From: Stygiobacter sp.
GTDB taxonomy: Bacteria > Pseudomonadota > Alphaproteobacteria > Rhodospirillales > Magnetospirillaceae
Assembly: GCA_006218045.1 (NCBI GenBank)
Contig: VBWB01000006.1
Coordinates: 62,001 to 126,000 of the forward strand
DNA: 64,000 nt
Reading direction: 5' to 3'
Shown: positions 38,124 through 45,640 of the stretch, piece by piece
Layout: each line of letters opens with the position of its first letter
How positions within the stretch are numbered: the stretch's first letter is position 1
Program-made: the position numbers and the translations under genes
Notes under the pieces: model-generated
The model's input: the letters and a program-made list of their open reading frames with translations, nothing else
Databases searched by the model: none
What the model was told of the DNA's origin: nothing

Positions 38124-39055
38124 GGGCTGAATTCCAGGTTAAGGTCACCGCAGGGCTCGGCCTGAAGCTCGGCCCGCAATTGCCGCGCCAATATCGTGAC
38201 CAGACGCAGGCTCAGGCAATCCTCGCCCACACATAAACCCGACAAGGTCAGGCGCATGCGCCCACCTTGCTGACTTATCCCCACCCGGATGACCCGACCG
38301 ATACCGTCCTTGGCCCGCTTGGCGGCAACGCTGAACACCTCATGCACGATCAAGGCGATGGGCACGGCGACGTCGATGGACGGCGCCGCCAATTCCGGCG
38401 CCACCGCCAGAACCAGTTGCAAATCACCGTCCGCAACACCGGCGGAAGCACAGGCCATGGCATGCAGCGAACGGATGCAGGCGATCAGATCGATCATGGC
38501 GATGCCATCTTGGACCACCAAGGTATCATGGGCCTGAGCCATGGCCAGGATGCGACCATGGACCTGCTCGAACGCCGGGTCGTGGCGGGGGGTGTCGAAA
38601 TACATCATGGCCGACAGTACATGCAGGGTGTTGCGTACGCGGTGCTGCAACTCCCGCGCCCAGGCGTGGTTATCGGCCCGCAATTGCACGATATCGGATT
38701 TCAGCCGCGCCTGATGGGTGATGTCGGCAAACAGGACCAAGACCCGACCGGGACCGGCCATGGCCCGCAATCTGGCTTCGATACGCCGGCCACCGGACAG
38801 ATCCATCACATGGACCTGATCGCGCCCACTTTGGCGCACCCGCCGGCACAAGGACGCCAAGGCGCCGGAATCGGATATCGACAGTATCGTATCATTCCAG
38901 TGCCGCGGCACCCGCTGCTGCCGCCCAAGCAACAGCTTGGCCTCGGTGCTGACAAAGCTCAAGCGTCCGTCGGATTGGGCGATGATTGCGGCCAAGCCGG
39001 CCATATCGGCGAAATTCTGCCGATAGCCCCTCATGCGCTTTGTCAATCTGAACAA
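38120..39055 (-). CDS. PAS / HisKA_2-like protein with a decayed ATPase domain
   Basis: A 311-residue soluble protein. An N-terminal PAS-like region (about 15-115, ending ADITHQARLKSD) precedes an HWE/HisKA_2-type H-box with His138 in ARELQHRVRNTLHVLSAMM. The following ATPase-like domain has lost key residues: the N-box reads LIVHEVFSVAAKRA where family members have N-E-L-x-T-N-A, and the D-x-G-x-G box is replaced by LSGLCVGEDCLSLRLV. ATP binding is therefore unlikely. It may work as a phosphotransferase in the way of ChpT, or as a pseudokinase. It starts at TTG 39055 with GAGGG 6 bases upstream. A NarL-type regulator lies 109 bases upstream on the same strand. Confidence 0.75.
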   Translation of the reverse strand: MFRLTKRMRGYRQNFADMAGLAAIIAQSDGRLSFVSTEAKLLLGRQQRVPRHWNDTILSISDSGALASLCRRVRQSGRDQVHVMDLSGGRRIEARLRAMAGPGRVLVLFADITHQARLKSDIVQLRADNHAWARELQHRVRNTLHVLSAMMYFDTPRHDPAFEQVHGRILAMAQAHDTLVVQDGIAMIDLIACIRSLHAMACASAGVADGDLQLVLAVAPELAAPSIDVAVPIALIVHEVFSVAAKRAKDGIGRVIRVGISQQGGRMRLTLSGLCVGEDCLSLRLVTILARQLRAELQAEPCGDLNLEFSP

Positions 39056-39151
39056 AAGCAGCCCTCATCAGGAACTTGAACTACCCTCGTGATTAACCCT
39101 AAAGCCGGGTCAAAACCAAACGGGCATCGGGGGGAATGTCGAGATTGCCTC

Positions 39152-39167
39152 TAGTTCCTAGGAACTA
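39152..39167. promoter_or_regulatory. Perfect 16-bp palindrome at the end of a NarL-type regulator gene
   Basis: TAGTTCCTAGGAACTA reads the same on both strands. Its right end contains the TAG stop of the regulator gene (39165-39167), and it lies about 100 bases upstream of the kinase-like gene start. It may be an operator for that downstream gene. Confidence 0.5.
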
Positions 39168-39794
39168 CTCGATCAATCCGCGGCGGATGGCATAGGTGGC
39201 CAGTTCGGCGGAATTGTGCAGATCCAGTTTCTGCATGATCTTGGTCCGGTGGGTTTCCACCGTCTTGATGGCGATGGACAAGGTATCGGCGATTTCGCGG
39301 TTTTTCAACCCTTGGGCGATCAGACGCAAAACCTCCGTCTCGCGCGCGGTCAGCGACGGAACATTGGCCTCGCCGCCGTCCAGATGCTCGCGCACCAAGT
39401 CCACATCCAGGCCCGGCCCCAGATATTGCCGCCCCATGCGCACCGAATTGATGGCCGTCATCAGTTCCTCGTGGCCCAGACGCTTCAAGGCATAACCGTC
39501 GGCCCCGGCGGCCAGGGCTTCGGCCACCCGGCGCTCGCAATTGGCGATGGTCAGAATCAAAACGCGGATGTGCGGTGCGGCCCGTTTCAGACGACGCGTC
39601 GCCTCGACCCCATCCAGGCCAGGCATGGACAAATCCATCAAGACGATATCCGGCTTCAGGCTTTTGGCCATATCGACGGCGCTGATTCCGTCCTCGGCCT
39701 CGCCGATGATCGCGACGTCTTCGGCCTTCAGCAAGGCGGCCAACCCCTGGCGCACGAGTAGCTGATCCTCGGCGATCAGGATGCGAATGGGCAC
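39165..39794 (-). CDS. NarL/FixJ-family response regulator
   Basis: A 209-residue regulator. Receiver: ILIAEDQLLVRQGL, Asp in DIVLMDLSMPGLDG, Lys in GYALKRLGHEEL. LuxR domain: LTARETEVLRLIAQGLKNREIADTL with TVETHRTKIMQKL. It differs from the two regulators at 36-38 kb, so it is a separate lineage. The start is GTG 39794 with AAGGAG 8 bases upstream. Its same-strand downstream neighbour is the decayed kinase-like gene, a possible phosphate donor or drain. It is divergent from the NifX-like gene. Confidence 0.9.
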   Translation of the reverse strand: MPIRILIAEDQLLVRQGLAALLKAEDVAIIGEAEDGISAVDMAKSLKPDIVLMDLSMPGLDGVEATRRLKRAAPHIRVLILTIANCERRVAEALAAGADGYALKRLGHEELMTAINSVRMGRQYLGPGLDVDLVREHLDGGEANVPSLTARETEVLRLIAQGLKNREIADTLSIAIKTVETHRTKIMQKLDLHNSAELATYAIRRGLIE

Positions 39795-39967
39795 GTGGGT
39801 TCTCCTTTACCCGGTTGCATGATGACTTGGGGGGCCTGCGACAACATGCACCATTTACGCGATGAAATCGAGAACCGACATGCATTCATCGGGGATTGCC
39901 CCCCTTGCCGTCGGGCGCATGCGCACATATTGTAGACACGGCATATAGCCTGCGGAGAATTTGGGCA

Positions 39968-40357
39968 ATGAAGATCGCCGTCGCCAGTTCGGATTTTCGC
40001 TCGGTCAGCGGCCATGCCGGGCGCGCCAAGCGTTGGCTGGCATTTTCCATCGACGAAGCCGGCCAAGTCAGCGTGCCCGAACAGATCGAATTACCCGGCG
40101 ACCAGGTCTTTCATTATGTCGAGGAAAACGGCCAACCCCACCCGCTGGACGATGTCGACGCGGTCATCACCTTGTCGGCGGGGGAAGGCTTCATCAAGCA
40201 CATGGAAAAGCGCGGCACCATCGTCGCCCTGACGGCGGAAAAGGATGCCGCCAAGGCGGTGGCCGATTATCTGGCGCAAACCTTGTCCGATCCCAAGCCG
40301 CGCCCCATCGGCGCCCTGATCTGCAAGACCCTGGATATCTTTTCCAAGCACAAATAA
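39968..40357 (+). CDS. NifX/NifB C-terminal-like (dinitrogenase Fe-Mo cofactor family) protein
   Basis: A 129-residue protein of the NifX/NafY/NifB-C domain family: it opens MKIAVASSDFRSVSGHAGRAKRWLAF and ends with DAAKAVADYL. In the family the domain carries metal-cluster precursors. Stand-alone relatives outside nif clusters also exist with unknown roles. No nif genes are in this window, so a direct role in nitrogenase is not shown. GGAG lies 9 bases before ATG 39968. A short GGGGG/CCCCC hairpin (40358-40369) follows the stop. Confidence 0.78.
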   Translation: MKIAVASSDFRSVSGHAGRAKRWLAFSIDEAGQVSVPEQIELPGDQVFHYVEENGQPHPLDDVDAVITLSAGEGFIKHMEKRGTIVALTAEKDAAKAVADYLAQTLSDPKPRPIGALICKTLDIFSKHK

Positions 40358-40373
40358 GGGGGAGCCCCCGCCC

Positions 40374-40709
40374 CTATTGCCGGTGGCGTTCCTGCCAAGC
40401 TTGCAGGCGACAGCGTTCGGCCACCTCGCGCAACTGATCGAGGGACTGAAAAACGCCGAATCCCATCAGGTCGTTGCGGATCTTGATCAATATCCAGGCT
40501 TCCGACTCGCGCGTCTGCACCCGGGCGAAATCGGCATCGAGCAGCAATTGCACATAGGTTTGCTGGCATTCGTCGGTCAGATCGCTGAACCATTGGGCCA
40601 GCAGATGATTGCGTCTGGCCCTGATCCAAAACGCCGATTCCTGGCCGGCGATGAAATTGAACTGGCTGGTGACCCCCTTGGCATCGACGGTATGGACGAA
40701 ATCACCCAT
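40374..40709 (-). CDS. DUF1476-like (ATP-synthase inhibitor zeta type) protein
   Basis: A 111-residue soluble protein. ESAFWIRARRNHLLAQWFSDL, then TYVQLLLDADF and ILIKIRNDL, follow the pattern of DUF1476 proteins (F-x-A-RRN-LL-x-W, ADF, KI-DL), known in alphaproteobacteria as F1-ATPase zeta inhibitors. Similarity is visible but weaker than between typical members, and the usual N-terminal FAHDEEL is altered to FIAGQESAF. It could be a diverged paralogue with a different partner. GGGA lies 9 bases before ATG 40709. It lies between the NifX-like gene and aat, away from ATP synthase genes. Confidence 0.6.
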   Translation of the reverse strand: MGDFVHTVDAKGVTSQFNFIAGQESAFWIRARRNHLLAQWFSDLTDECQQTYVQLLLDADFARVQTRESEAWILIKIRNDLMGFGVFQSLDQLREVAERCRLQAWQERHRQ

Positions 40710-40766
40710 GCGCGTTTTCCCGCTTATTGTCCTTCCATTGGAAAATCTCACCGACCACCATACATT

Positions 40767-40800
40767 TCAAAGGGAAATCACCCATCAAAGGGAAATCACC
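40767..40800 (+). repeat. 16-bp direct repeat upstream of aat
   Basis: TCAAAGGGAAATCACC occurs at 40767-40782 and 40785-40800, 18 bases apart centre to centre, then AAGGAG. It lies in the divergent space between the DUF1476-like gene and aat. The function is unknown; it could be a paired regulator site or a slippage duplication. Confidence 0.6.
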
Positions 40801-40828
40801 GGCCAAGGAGAAAACCACTGGATCGGCC

Positions 40829-41464
40829 ATGCGCATCCTGACCACTGATGTCCTCGTGCGGGCCTACACCATGGGATTGTTCCCCATGGCCCGCAGCCGT
40901 GGCGATTCCAAGCTCTATTGGATCGACCCGGAGGAACGGGGCATCCTGCCGCTGCAAGACTTCCATGTGCCGCGCTCCTTGAAAAAAACCCTGCGGCAAG
41001 GCCGTTACCGCCTGACCGTCGACACCGCCTTCGGCGCCGTCATGGAAGGATGCGCCGAGGCCAAAGCGGGGCGCGAGGACACCTGGATCAATGGCCAGAT
41101 CATCGACCTGTTTTGCCAGTTGCACGCCATGGGTCTGGCCCATTCGGTGGAAAGCTGGGACGGCGACCGTCTGGTCGGCGGCCTGTACGGCCTGGCCCTG
41201 GGCGGTGCGTTCTTCGGTGAAAGCATGTTCAGCCGGGCCACCGACGCCTCCAAGGTGGCGCTGGTCGATCTGGTCGCCCGCCTGAAACTGGGCGGCTTCC
41301 TGCTTTTGGACACCCAATTCATCACCGATCATCTGGCCCGCTTCGGCGCCACCGAAATTCCACGCCACCACTACAAACATCTGCTGGCTAAAGCGCTACC
41401 CCTGCCGGCCATCTTCCTGCCCAATCCGGTTGACTGGTCCGCGGCCCTGCCCCCTGGCCCATAG
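40829..41464 (+). CDS. aat: Leucyl/phenylalanyl-tRNA-protein transferase
   Basis: A 211-residue enzyme that puts Leu or Phe on proteins with N-terminal Arg or Lys, marking them for ClpS/ClpAP. Family motifs: AYTMGLFPMA, YWIDPEERGILPL, HVPRSLKK, the catalytic-region EDTWIN, HSVESWDGDRLVGGLYGLALGGAFFGESMF and LLDTQFITDHLARFGA. Length is usual. ATG 40829 fits the family N-terminus (RILTTDVLVRAY), though no strong ribosome site lies at normal spacing; ATG 40727 would add 34 unrelated residues read through a repeat. Confidence 0.93.
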   Translation: MRILTTDVLVRAYTMGLFPMARSRGDSKLYWIDPEERGILPLQDFHVPRSLKKTLRQGRYRLTVDTAFGAVMEGCAEAKAGREDTWINGQIIDLFCQLHAMGLAHSVESWDGDRLVGGLYGLALGGAFFGESMFSRATDASKVALVDLVARLKLGGFLLLDTQFITDHLARFGATEIPRHHYKHLLAKALPLPAIFLPNPVDWSAALPPGP

Positions 41465-41505
41465 GTTGCATCACCGCAAGCACCGGAACTGCTTTGGGGG
41501 CAAGA

Positions 41506-41991
41506 ATGATTTCCACGATCGACAACGCTGCCGTCACCATGCCGCTGGCGGCGTCACCGCTAGGGACGAGCACCGGCGCCGGCGGCTTCGACGCGGCCTT
41601 GCAGGCGGCGCAAAAGGCCCAGGCGCGCCAGCAGGCCCATGAAAGCGAGATGGACGCCATCAAGGAAAAGGGCTTCACCGCCTGGGTGCGCGACACCCGC
41701 ATCGAGAAGCTGAAGGAAGAGCTGCGCAAGAAGATCATGGCCGAAATGGGTCTGGACGAAGATTCCCTGGCCAAGATGGAGCCGGTGATCCAACAGATTC
41801 TGGAGCAGAAAATTCAGGAGGAAGTGGAAAAGCAACTGCAACAGGCGCTGAAGGAAGAAGAAAACCAGGGCGCCCCCGGTCAGTCGGTGGTACAGCAGGC
41901 CGCCGCTCAGGCCGGCAAAAATGACCGACGCGGCATTTCCTGCCCGGTCATTCCTGCCTTGATGGAAGCCGGCGGCACATCCATTTTCTAG
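41506..41991 (+). CDS. Coiled-coil protein of unknown function
   Basis: A 161-residue soluble protein. The first 30 residues are Ala/Gly/Ser-rich; residues about 30-125 are strongly helical and charged (KLKEELRKKIMAEMGLDED, EQKIQEEVEKQLQQALKEEE), consistent with a coiled coil. The tail is Gln/Ala-rich. I recognise no catalytic family. The N-terminal layout, short and disordered with a central helical rod, resembles small flagellar or stator-associated proteins, but that is speculation. GGGGG lies 6 bases before ATG 41506. Confidence 0.65.
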   Translation: MISTIDNAAVTMPLAASPLGTSTGAGGFDAALQAAQKAQARQQAHESEMDAIKEKGFTAWVRDTRIEKLKEELRKKIMAEMGLDEDSLAKMEPVIQQILEQKIQEEVEKQLQQALKEEENQGAPGQSVVQQAAAQAGKNDRRGISCPVIPALMEAGGTSIF

Positions 41992-42049
41992 AAGCGAAGC
42001 TGCCTTCCGCGCAATGCGGCGAAGCCGCCTCCCGCCAGGGAACGACACA

Positions 42050-42784
42050 ATGCCCCGCAACCTCCTGATTCTCGGCGGCATCACCGAAGCCCGTGCCCTG
42101 GCCCGCGCACTGGTCGAACGGTCGGACTTGCGGGTCATTTCGTCCCTGGCCGGGCGTACCGGCAATCCCCATCTGCCGGTGGGCGAAGTGCGCATCGGCG
42201 GCTTCGGCGGAGCGGACGGGCTGGCAACCTACCTGCGCGACAATTGCATCGACGCGGTGATCGACTGCACCCATCCCTTTGCCGCCCGCATGGGCTGGAA
42301 CGCCGCCAAAGGATGCGCGGCGACCGGCGTGCCGCTACTGCGGCTGGAGCGCCCGGCCTGGATGCGCCAGGACGGCGATGCGTGGGACGAAGTCGAGGAC
42401 TGGACCCAGGCCGCCGCCGTGGTCGGTGCCCAATCCAGGCGCGTGCTGCTGGCGGTGGGACGGCAGGAACTGGAACCATTCGCCGGCCTGGATCGGATAT
42501 GGTTCCTGATCCGCTCGGTGGAAGCCCCCGATCCCCTGCCGCCTTTTGCCCAAGCCGAAATCCTGCTGGCACGGGGGCCGTTCCCCTATGCGTCCGAGCG
42601 CGAGTTGCTCACCACCCGCCATATCGACACCATCGTCTGCAAGAACAGCGGTGGCCCCGCCGATGCCAAGCTGGCCGCCGCCCGCGCGCTGGGCCTGCGG
42701 GTGGTGATCAAAAACCGCCCGCCTCGCCCCCATACGCCCAAGGCCGCCAGCGTGGCCGAGGCGCTTTCCTGGCTGGGGGACTAA
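42050..42784 (+). CDS. cobK: Precorrin-6A reductase
   Basis: A 244-residue enzyme of cobalamin (B12) synthesis that reduces precorrin-6A with NADPH. The N-terminal LILGGITEARALARAL holds the nucleotide-binding loop; AVIDCTHPFAARMGWNA and the C-terminal TIVCKNSGGPADAKLAAARALGLRVVIKNRPP are characteristic CobK/CbiJ segments. No other cob genes are adjacent, so it is an outlying member of the pathway here. Start chosen at ATG 42050, two residues before the first strand. Confidence 0.92.
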   Translation: MPRNLLILGGITEARALARALVERSDLRVISSLAGRTGNPHLPVGEVRIGGFGGADGLATYLRDNCIDAVIDCTHPFAARMGWNAAKGCAATGVPLLRLERPAWMRQDGDAWDEVEDWTQAAAVVGAQSRRVLLAVGRQELEPFAGLDRIWFLIRSVEAPDPLPPFAQAEILLARGPFPYASERELLTTRHIDTIVCKNSGGPADAKLAAARALGLRVVIKNRPPRPHTPKAASVAEALSWLGD

Positions 42785-42873
42785 CGCCCTCCCCTCTCCC
42801 TTGATCAACAGGACTGCTTTTCCCTGTATTTTACCGCCTCGGATTTGCTACGGTTGAGTTCCCCCTCGCATCC

Positions 42874-43185
42874 ATGGTTGATCCGTTGACACATGCACGC
42901 ACGCTTTTGACCGTTCTCTCCCTGGCCGCGCTGCTGTCCCCGGCCCTGCCGGCCATGGCGGAAGAGACACGCTCCCCGCTGGAGGACGCCAAGCAGGTGG
43001 TCAAGGACGGCGCCCGCGCGGTCGGCGATGCCACCCGGGACACCACCAAGGCCATCGGTCACGAGACCCGCGACGTCACCAAAGCCATCGGCCATGAAAG
43101 CCGCGATGCCGTCCACACCGTGGGGGACGCCATCAAGAACGCCTGGAAAAGCCTGACCGGTTCGGACGAGCCGAAGGCGAAATAA
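42874..43185 (+). CDS. Small secreted protein with KAIGHE repeats
   Basis: A 103-residue protein with a signal peptide (about 1-29, LLTVLSLAALLSPALPAMA-EE) and a charged helical mature part. RDTTKAIGHETRDVTKAIGH and then ESRDAVHTVGDAI form three 11-residue repeats (consensus KAIGHESRDVT), the spacing expected for an amphipathic helix of the type seen in LEA-like or apolipophorin-like proteins. Probably periplasmic. No clear ribosome site is seen. The role is unknown. Confidence 0.7.
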   Translation: MVDPLTHARTLLTVLSLAALLSPALPAMAEETRSPLEDAKQVVKDGARAVGDATRDTTKAIGHETRDVTKAIGHESRDAVHTVGDAIKNAWKSLTGSDEPKAK

Positions 43186-43316
43186 TCCTGCGGCAACCGT
43201 TTGACGGTTAATTTCAGCCTCCCCCCATCCGTTTCGACAAGAGATATTGCGAATCCGCGACTATCGGGGTTTACTGTCCACGCCGACAGCAACCTTTACC
43301 TTCAGGCCGAGCTGAC

Positions 43317-44825
43317 ATGAACCGCCATATGCCTGGGCTGGCCTTAGCCTTACGATATGCCTTGGGCGCGTTGTTCCTGTTTTTCGTGCCGGCACCGATA
43401 CCGGCCTCGGCCTCCGATCTGGCGGACCTGCTGCGCGAGGCCCGCGCCGCCGGCGAAAACTCCCCCGACATCGCCCACATGACCTTGGTCGAGGCCACCT
43501 CGCGCCATTTGCTACGCATCGAGGGCGACATCGACTTCCCTTTTTCCATCGGCATCGACCTGCCGCTGGATGCCCAGCCGCGCAGCCTGTCGACCGCCCT
43601 GTCCGCCCCCACGGACGAGACCGGGCGCTTCGTCGTCGCCTTCGACGTCGCCTTGGCCAAGGTGTCGCGCAAGGTCCGCGACGTGCAAAACCGGCTGTCG
43701 CGCAAGATCGTCAGCATCAACAAGATCGACAACCCGTCCTATATCCGGGCGGTGAAGCAATACGGCAGCTATTCGGCCAAGCTGGAAAAAGTGCCGGGCA
43801 ACGCCAAGCTGTTGCAATTGGCCGAGGAAGCCCGCACCCGCCTGACCAGCACGCCGCAATTCATCGAACAGCCCGTCTACGGCGAATACACCTACAAGCT
43901 GGCCGATGTGGAAGCGCGCAAGGTGCTGACCGTCAATTACTACGTCATCGACCGCGTCAACCGTACCTATGTGAAATCGGTGTTCGACACGGTGGAAACC
44001 GAACGCTTCACCGTCGCCTATGACGTGGCCTCGTCCGACCCGTCCCAGGCCACCTTCAAGGCGGAAATCTTCCGCGAAAGTCAATTGCGCGATTGGGAAC
44101 GCGCCCCGGTGATCATCGCCCTGTCCCAGGTGCTGGATCACGCGGTGTCGCGCGGCGGTTCCAGTCAGTCCATGAACTCGATGGAAGGCTTGCTGGCGCA
44201 ACTGGGCCAGGACCGCAGCCGCGCCGTGGCCCGGGCCGAAAGCGAGAAATTCGACGACCGACCGCTCAACGACCCGCGCTTCGACAGCGTCGTCGTCGTC
44301 TATACCCACAACGCCGTGGGCAGCGGCTTTTACGTCCGCCCCAACATCGTCATGACCAATTGGCACGTGGTCGACGACAGTTCCATCGTCGAAATGCGCC
44401 TGTACGACAAGCGCGAGACCTTCGGTCAGGTCATCGCCAAGGATGTCCGCCTGGATCTGGCCCTGGTCAAGGTGCAGGATCGCGGCCGCCCGGTGGAGTT
44501 CTTTCGCGGCAAGGAGTTGAGCCCCGGCGACAGCGTCGACGCCATCGGTCATCCGCGGCGCCAGCTTTACACCATCACCCGTGGCGTGGTCAGTGCCGTG
44601 CGCAAGCAAAAGGCCGACACCAACCCGACGCAAAAGCGCGAACCGGTGCTTTATGTGCAGACCGACGCCGACATCAATCCCGGCAATTCCGGCGGGCCTT
44701 TGTTCAAGGGCAACAAGGTGGTGGGGATCAACACCTGGGGCATCAGCGAATCGCCGGGCCTCAACTTCTCCGTCCATTATTCCGAAGCCATGAACTTCCT
44801 GAACGATTCCATGAGGGGGGAATAA
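43317..44825 (+). CDS. Secreted trypsin-like (S1C) serine protease
   Basis: A 502-residue protein with a signal peptide (to about residue 32, PIPASAS). Residues about 35-310 are a region I do not recognise, with beta-rich and helical stretches. Residues about 325-500 form a chymotrypsin fold with the triad His350 (VMTNWHVV), Asp380 (RLDLALVKV) and Ser458 (INPGNSGGPLF). No PDZ domain follows, so it differs from DegP/HtrA. It probably acts in the periplasm. The downstream TraT-like lipoprotein gene starts 2 bases after its stop, so they form an operon. Confidence 0.85.
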   Translation: MNRHMPGLALALRYALGALFLFFVPAPIPASASDLADLLREARAAGENSPDIAHMTLVEATSRHLLRIEGDIDFPFSIGIDLPLDAQPRSLSTALSAPTDETGRFVVAFDVALAKVSRKVRDVQNRLSRKIVSINKIDNPSYIRAVKQYGSYSAKLEKVPGNAKLLQLAEEARTRLTSTPQFIEQPVYGEYTYKLADVEARKVLTVNYYVIDRVNRTYVKSVFDTVETERFTVAYDVASSDPSQATFKAEIFRESQLRDWERAPVIIALSQVLDHAVSRGGSSQSMNSMEGLLAQLGQDRSRAVARAESEKFDDRPLNDPRFDSVVVVYTHNAVGSGFYVRPNIVMTNWHVVDDSSIVEMRLYDKRETFGQVIAKDVRLDLALVKVQDRGRPVEFFRGKELSPGDSVDAIGHPRRQLYTITRGVVSAVRKQKADTNPTQKREPVLYVQTDADINPGNSGGPLFKGNKVVGINTWGISESPGLNFSVHYSEAMNFLNDSMRGE

Positions 44826-44827
44826 GC

Positions 44828-45580
44828 ATGCTGTTGGATCGCCGCCTGTTTATCGTCGGCGCCAGCGCCGCCTTGCTGGCGGCCTGCCAGCGCCGCAATG
44901 TCAGCGACATGGTGGTCGATCCCAAGACCGACCGCATGTACGGCATGCGGTCCGAGGGCATGGTGTTCACCGATCCCGCCCTTTATCCCAATCGCCGCCT
45001 GAAACTGAGCCTGCGCAACATGTCGGGCGATCCGGTGTGGGATCTGGAGGAAACGCGCGAGCAATTGTACCAAGGCTACACCGCCAAGGGCTACGAACGC
45101 TCCGACGGCAGCGATTTCGGCCTGAAGATCGACTTGAACGTCATCCGCAGCCAGCAATACGACCGCGACATGCTGGCACAATACGGCTTCCTCGGTGGCA
45201 CCGCCGGCGCCCTGGCCGGAGCCGGAGCCGGGGCGGTGATCGGCGGCACCCCCGGTTCGGCTGGCATTGGCGCCGGGGCCGGTATGGCCACCGGGGTATC
45301 CTTGGGCACCCTGGCCGGCTATTTCACCACCGACAACATCTATGTGGTGGTGACCGAAGCCATTTTCGCCATCCGCCGCCACGCCACCAAACCGCGCCGC
45401 GTCGTCACCTTCGACGGCAGCCCACGGGTCGAGGAATGGGAGGAAAGCAGCCGCGGCACCTTCAGCGACGTGCACCGGGTGACCATCATCAATTATGGCG
45501 CCGGGCGCAACATCACCCAGTTGGAAATCGCCGACGACATCAGGAAACGGCAGATCCGCTCGCTGATCTCTTTGGTGTGA
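44828..45580 (+). CDS. TraT-like outer-membrane lipoprotein
   Basis: A 250-residue lipoprotein: RRLFIVGASAALLAAC ends with a lipobox (Cys20). The mature part follows the TraT (complement-resistance/surface-exclusion) pattern: LKLSLRNMSGDPVWDLEE, YTAKGYERSDGSDFGLKIDLNV, a Gly/Ala-rich central helix pair (about 122-170) and TEAIFAIRRHATKP. TraT proteins on plasmids block mating or complement. Here it is chromosomal, with no transfer genes, and paired with a secreted protease, suggesting an envelope role. A strong two-way terminator follows. Confidence 0.78.
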   Translation: MLLDRRLFIVGASAALLAACQRRNVSDMVVDPKTDRMYGMRSEGMVFTDPALYPNRRLKLSLRNMSGDPVWDLEETREQLYQGYTAKGYERSDGSDFGLKIDLNVIRSQQYDRDMLAQYGFLGGTAGALAGAGAGAVIGGTPGSAGIGAGAGMATGVSLGTLAGYFTTDNIYVVVTEAIFAIRRHATKPRRVVTFDGSPRVEEWEESSRGTFSDVHRVTIINYGAGRNITQLEIADDIRKRQIRSLISLV

Positions 45581-45596
45581 TTTCCGGGCCAAACAA

Positions 45597-45624
45597 AAAG
45601 CCCCGCCGGCACCGGCGGGGCTTT
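45597..45624. terminator. Bidirectional terminator between TraT-like and Tim44-like genes
   Basis: AAAGCCCCGCCGG (45597-45609) pairs with CCGGCGGGGCTTT (45612-45624) in a 13-bp perfect stem, with T-rich sequence on the plus side (TTTGCTTTT) and the minus side (CTTTTTGTTT). It separates convergent genes. Confidence 0.9.
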
Positions 45625-45640
45625 GCTTTTATCCGGAAAC

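Noticed and set aside
39961-40357. Evidence for a nitrogen-fixation region
   Set aside because: Only a stand-alone NifX-like domain is present; no nif structural or assembly genes lie in the window.
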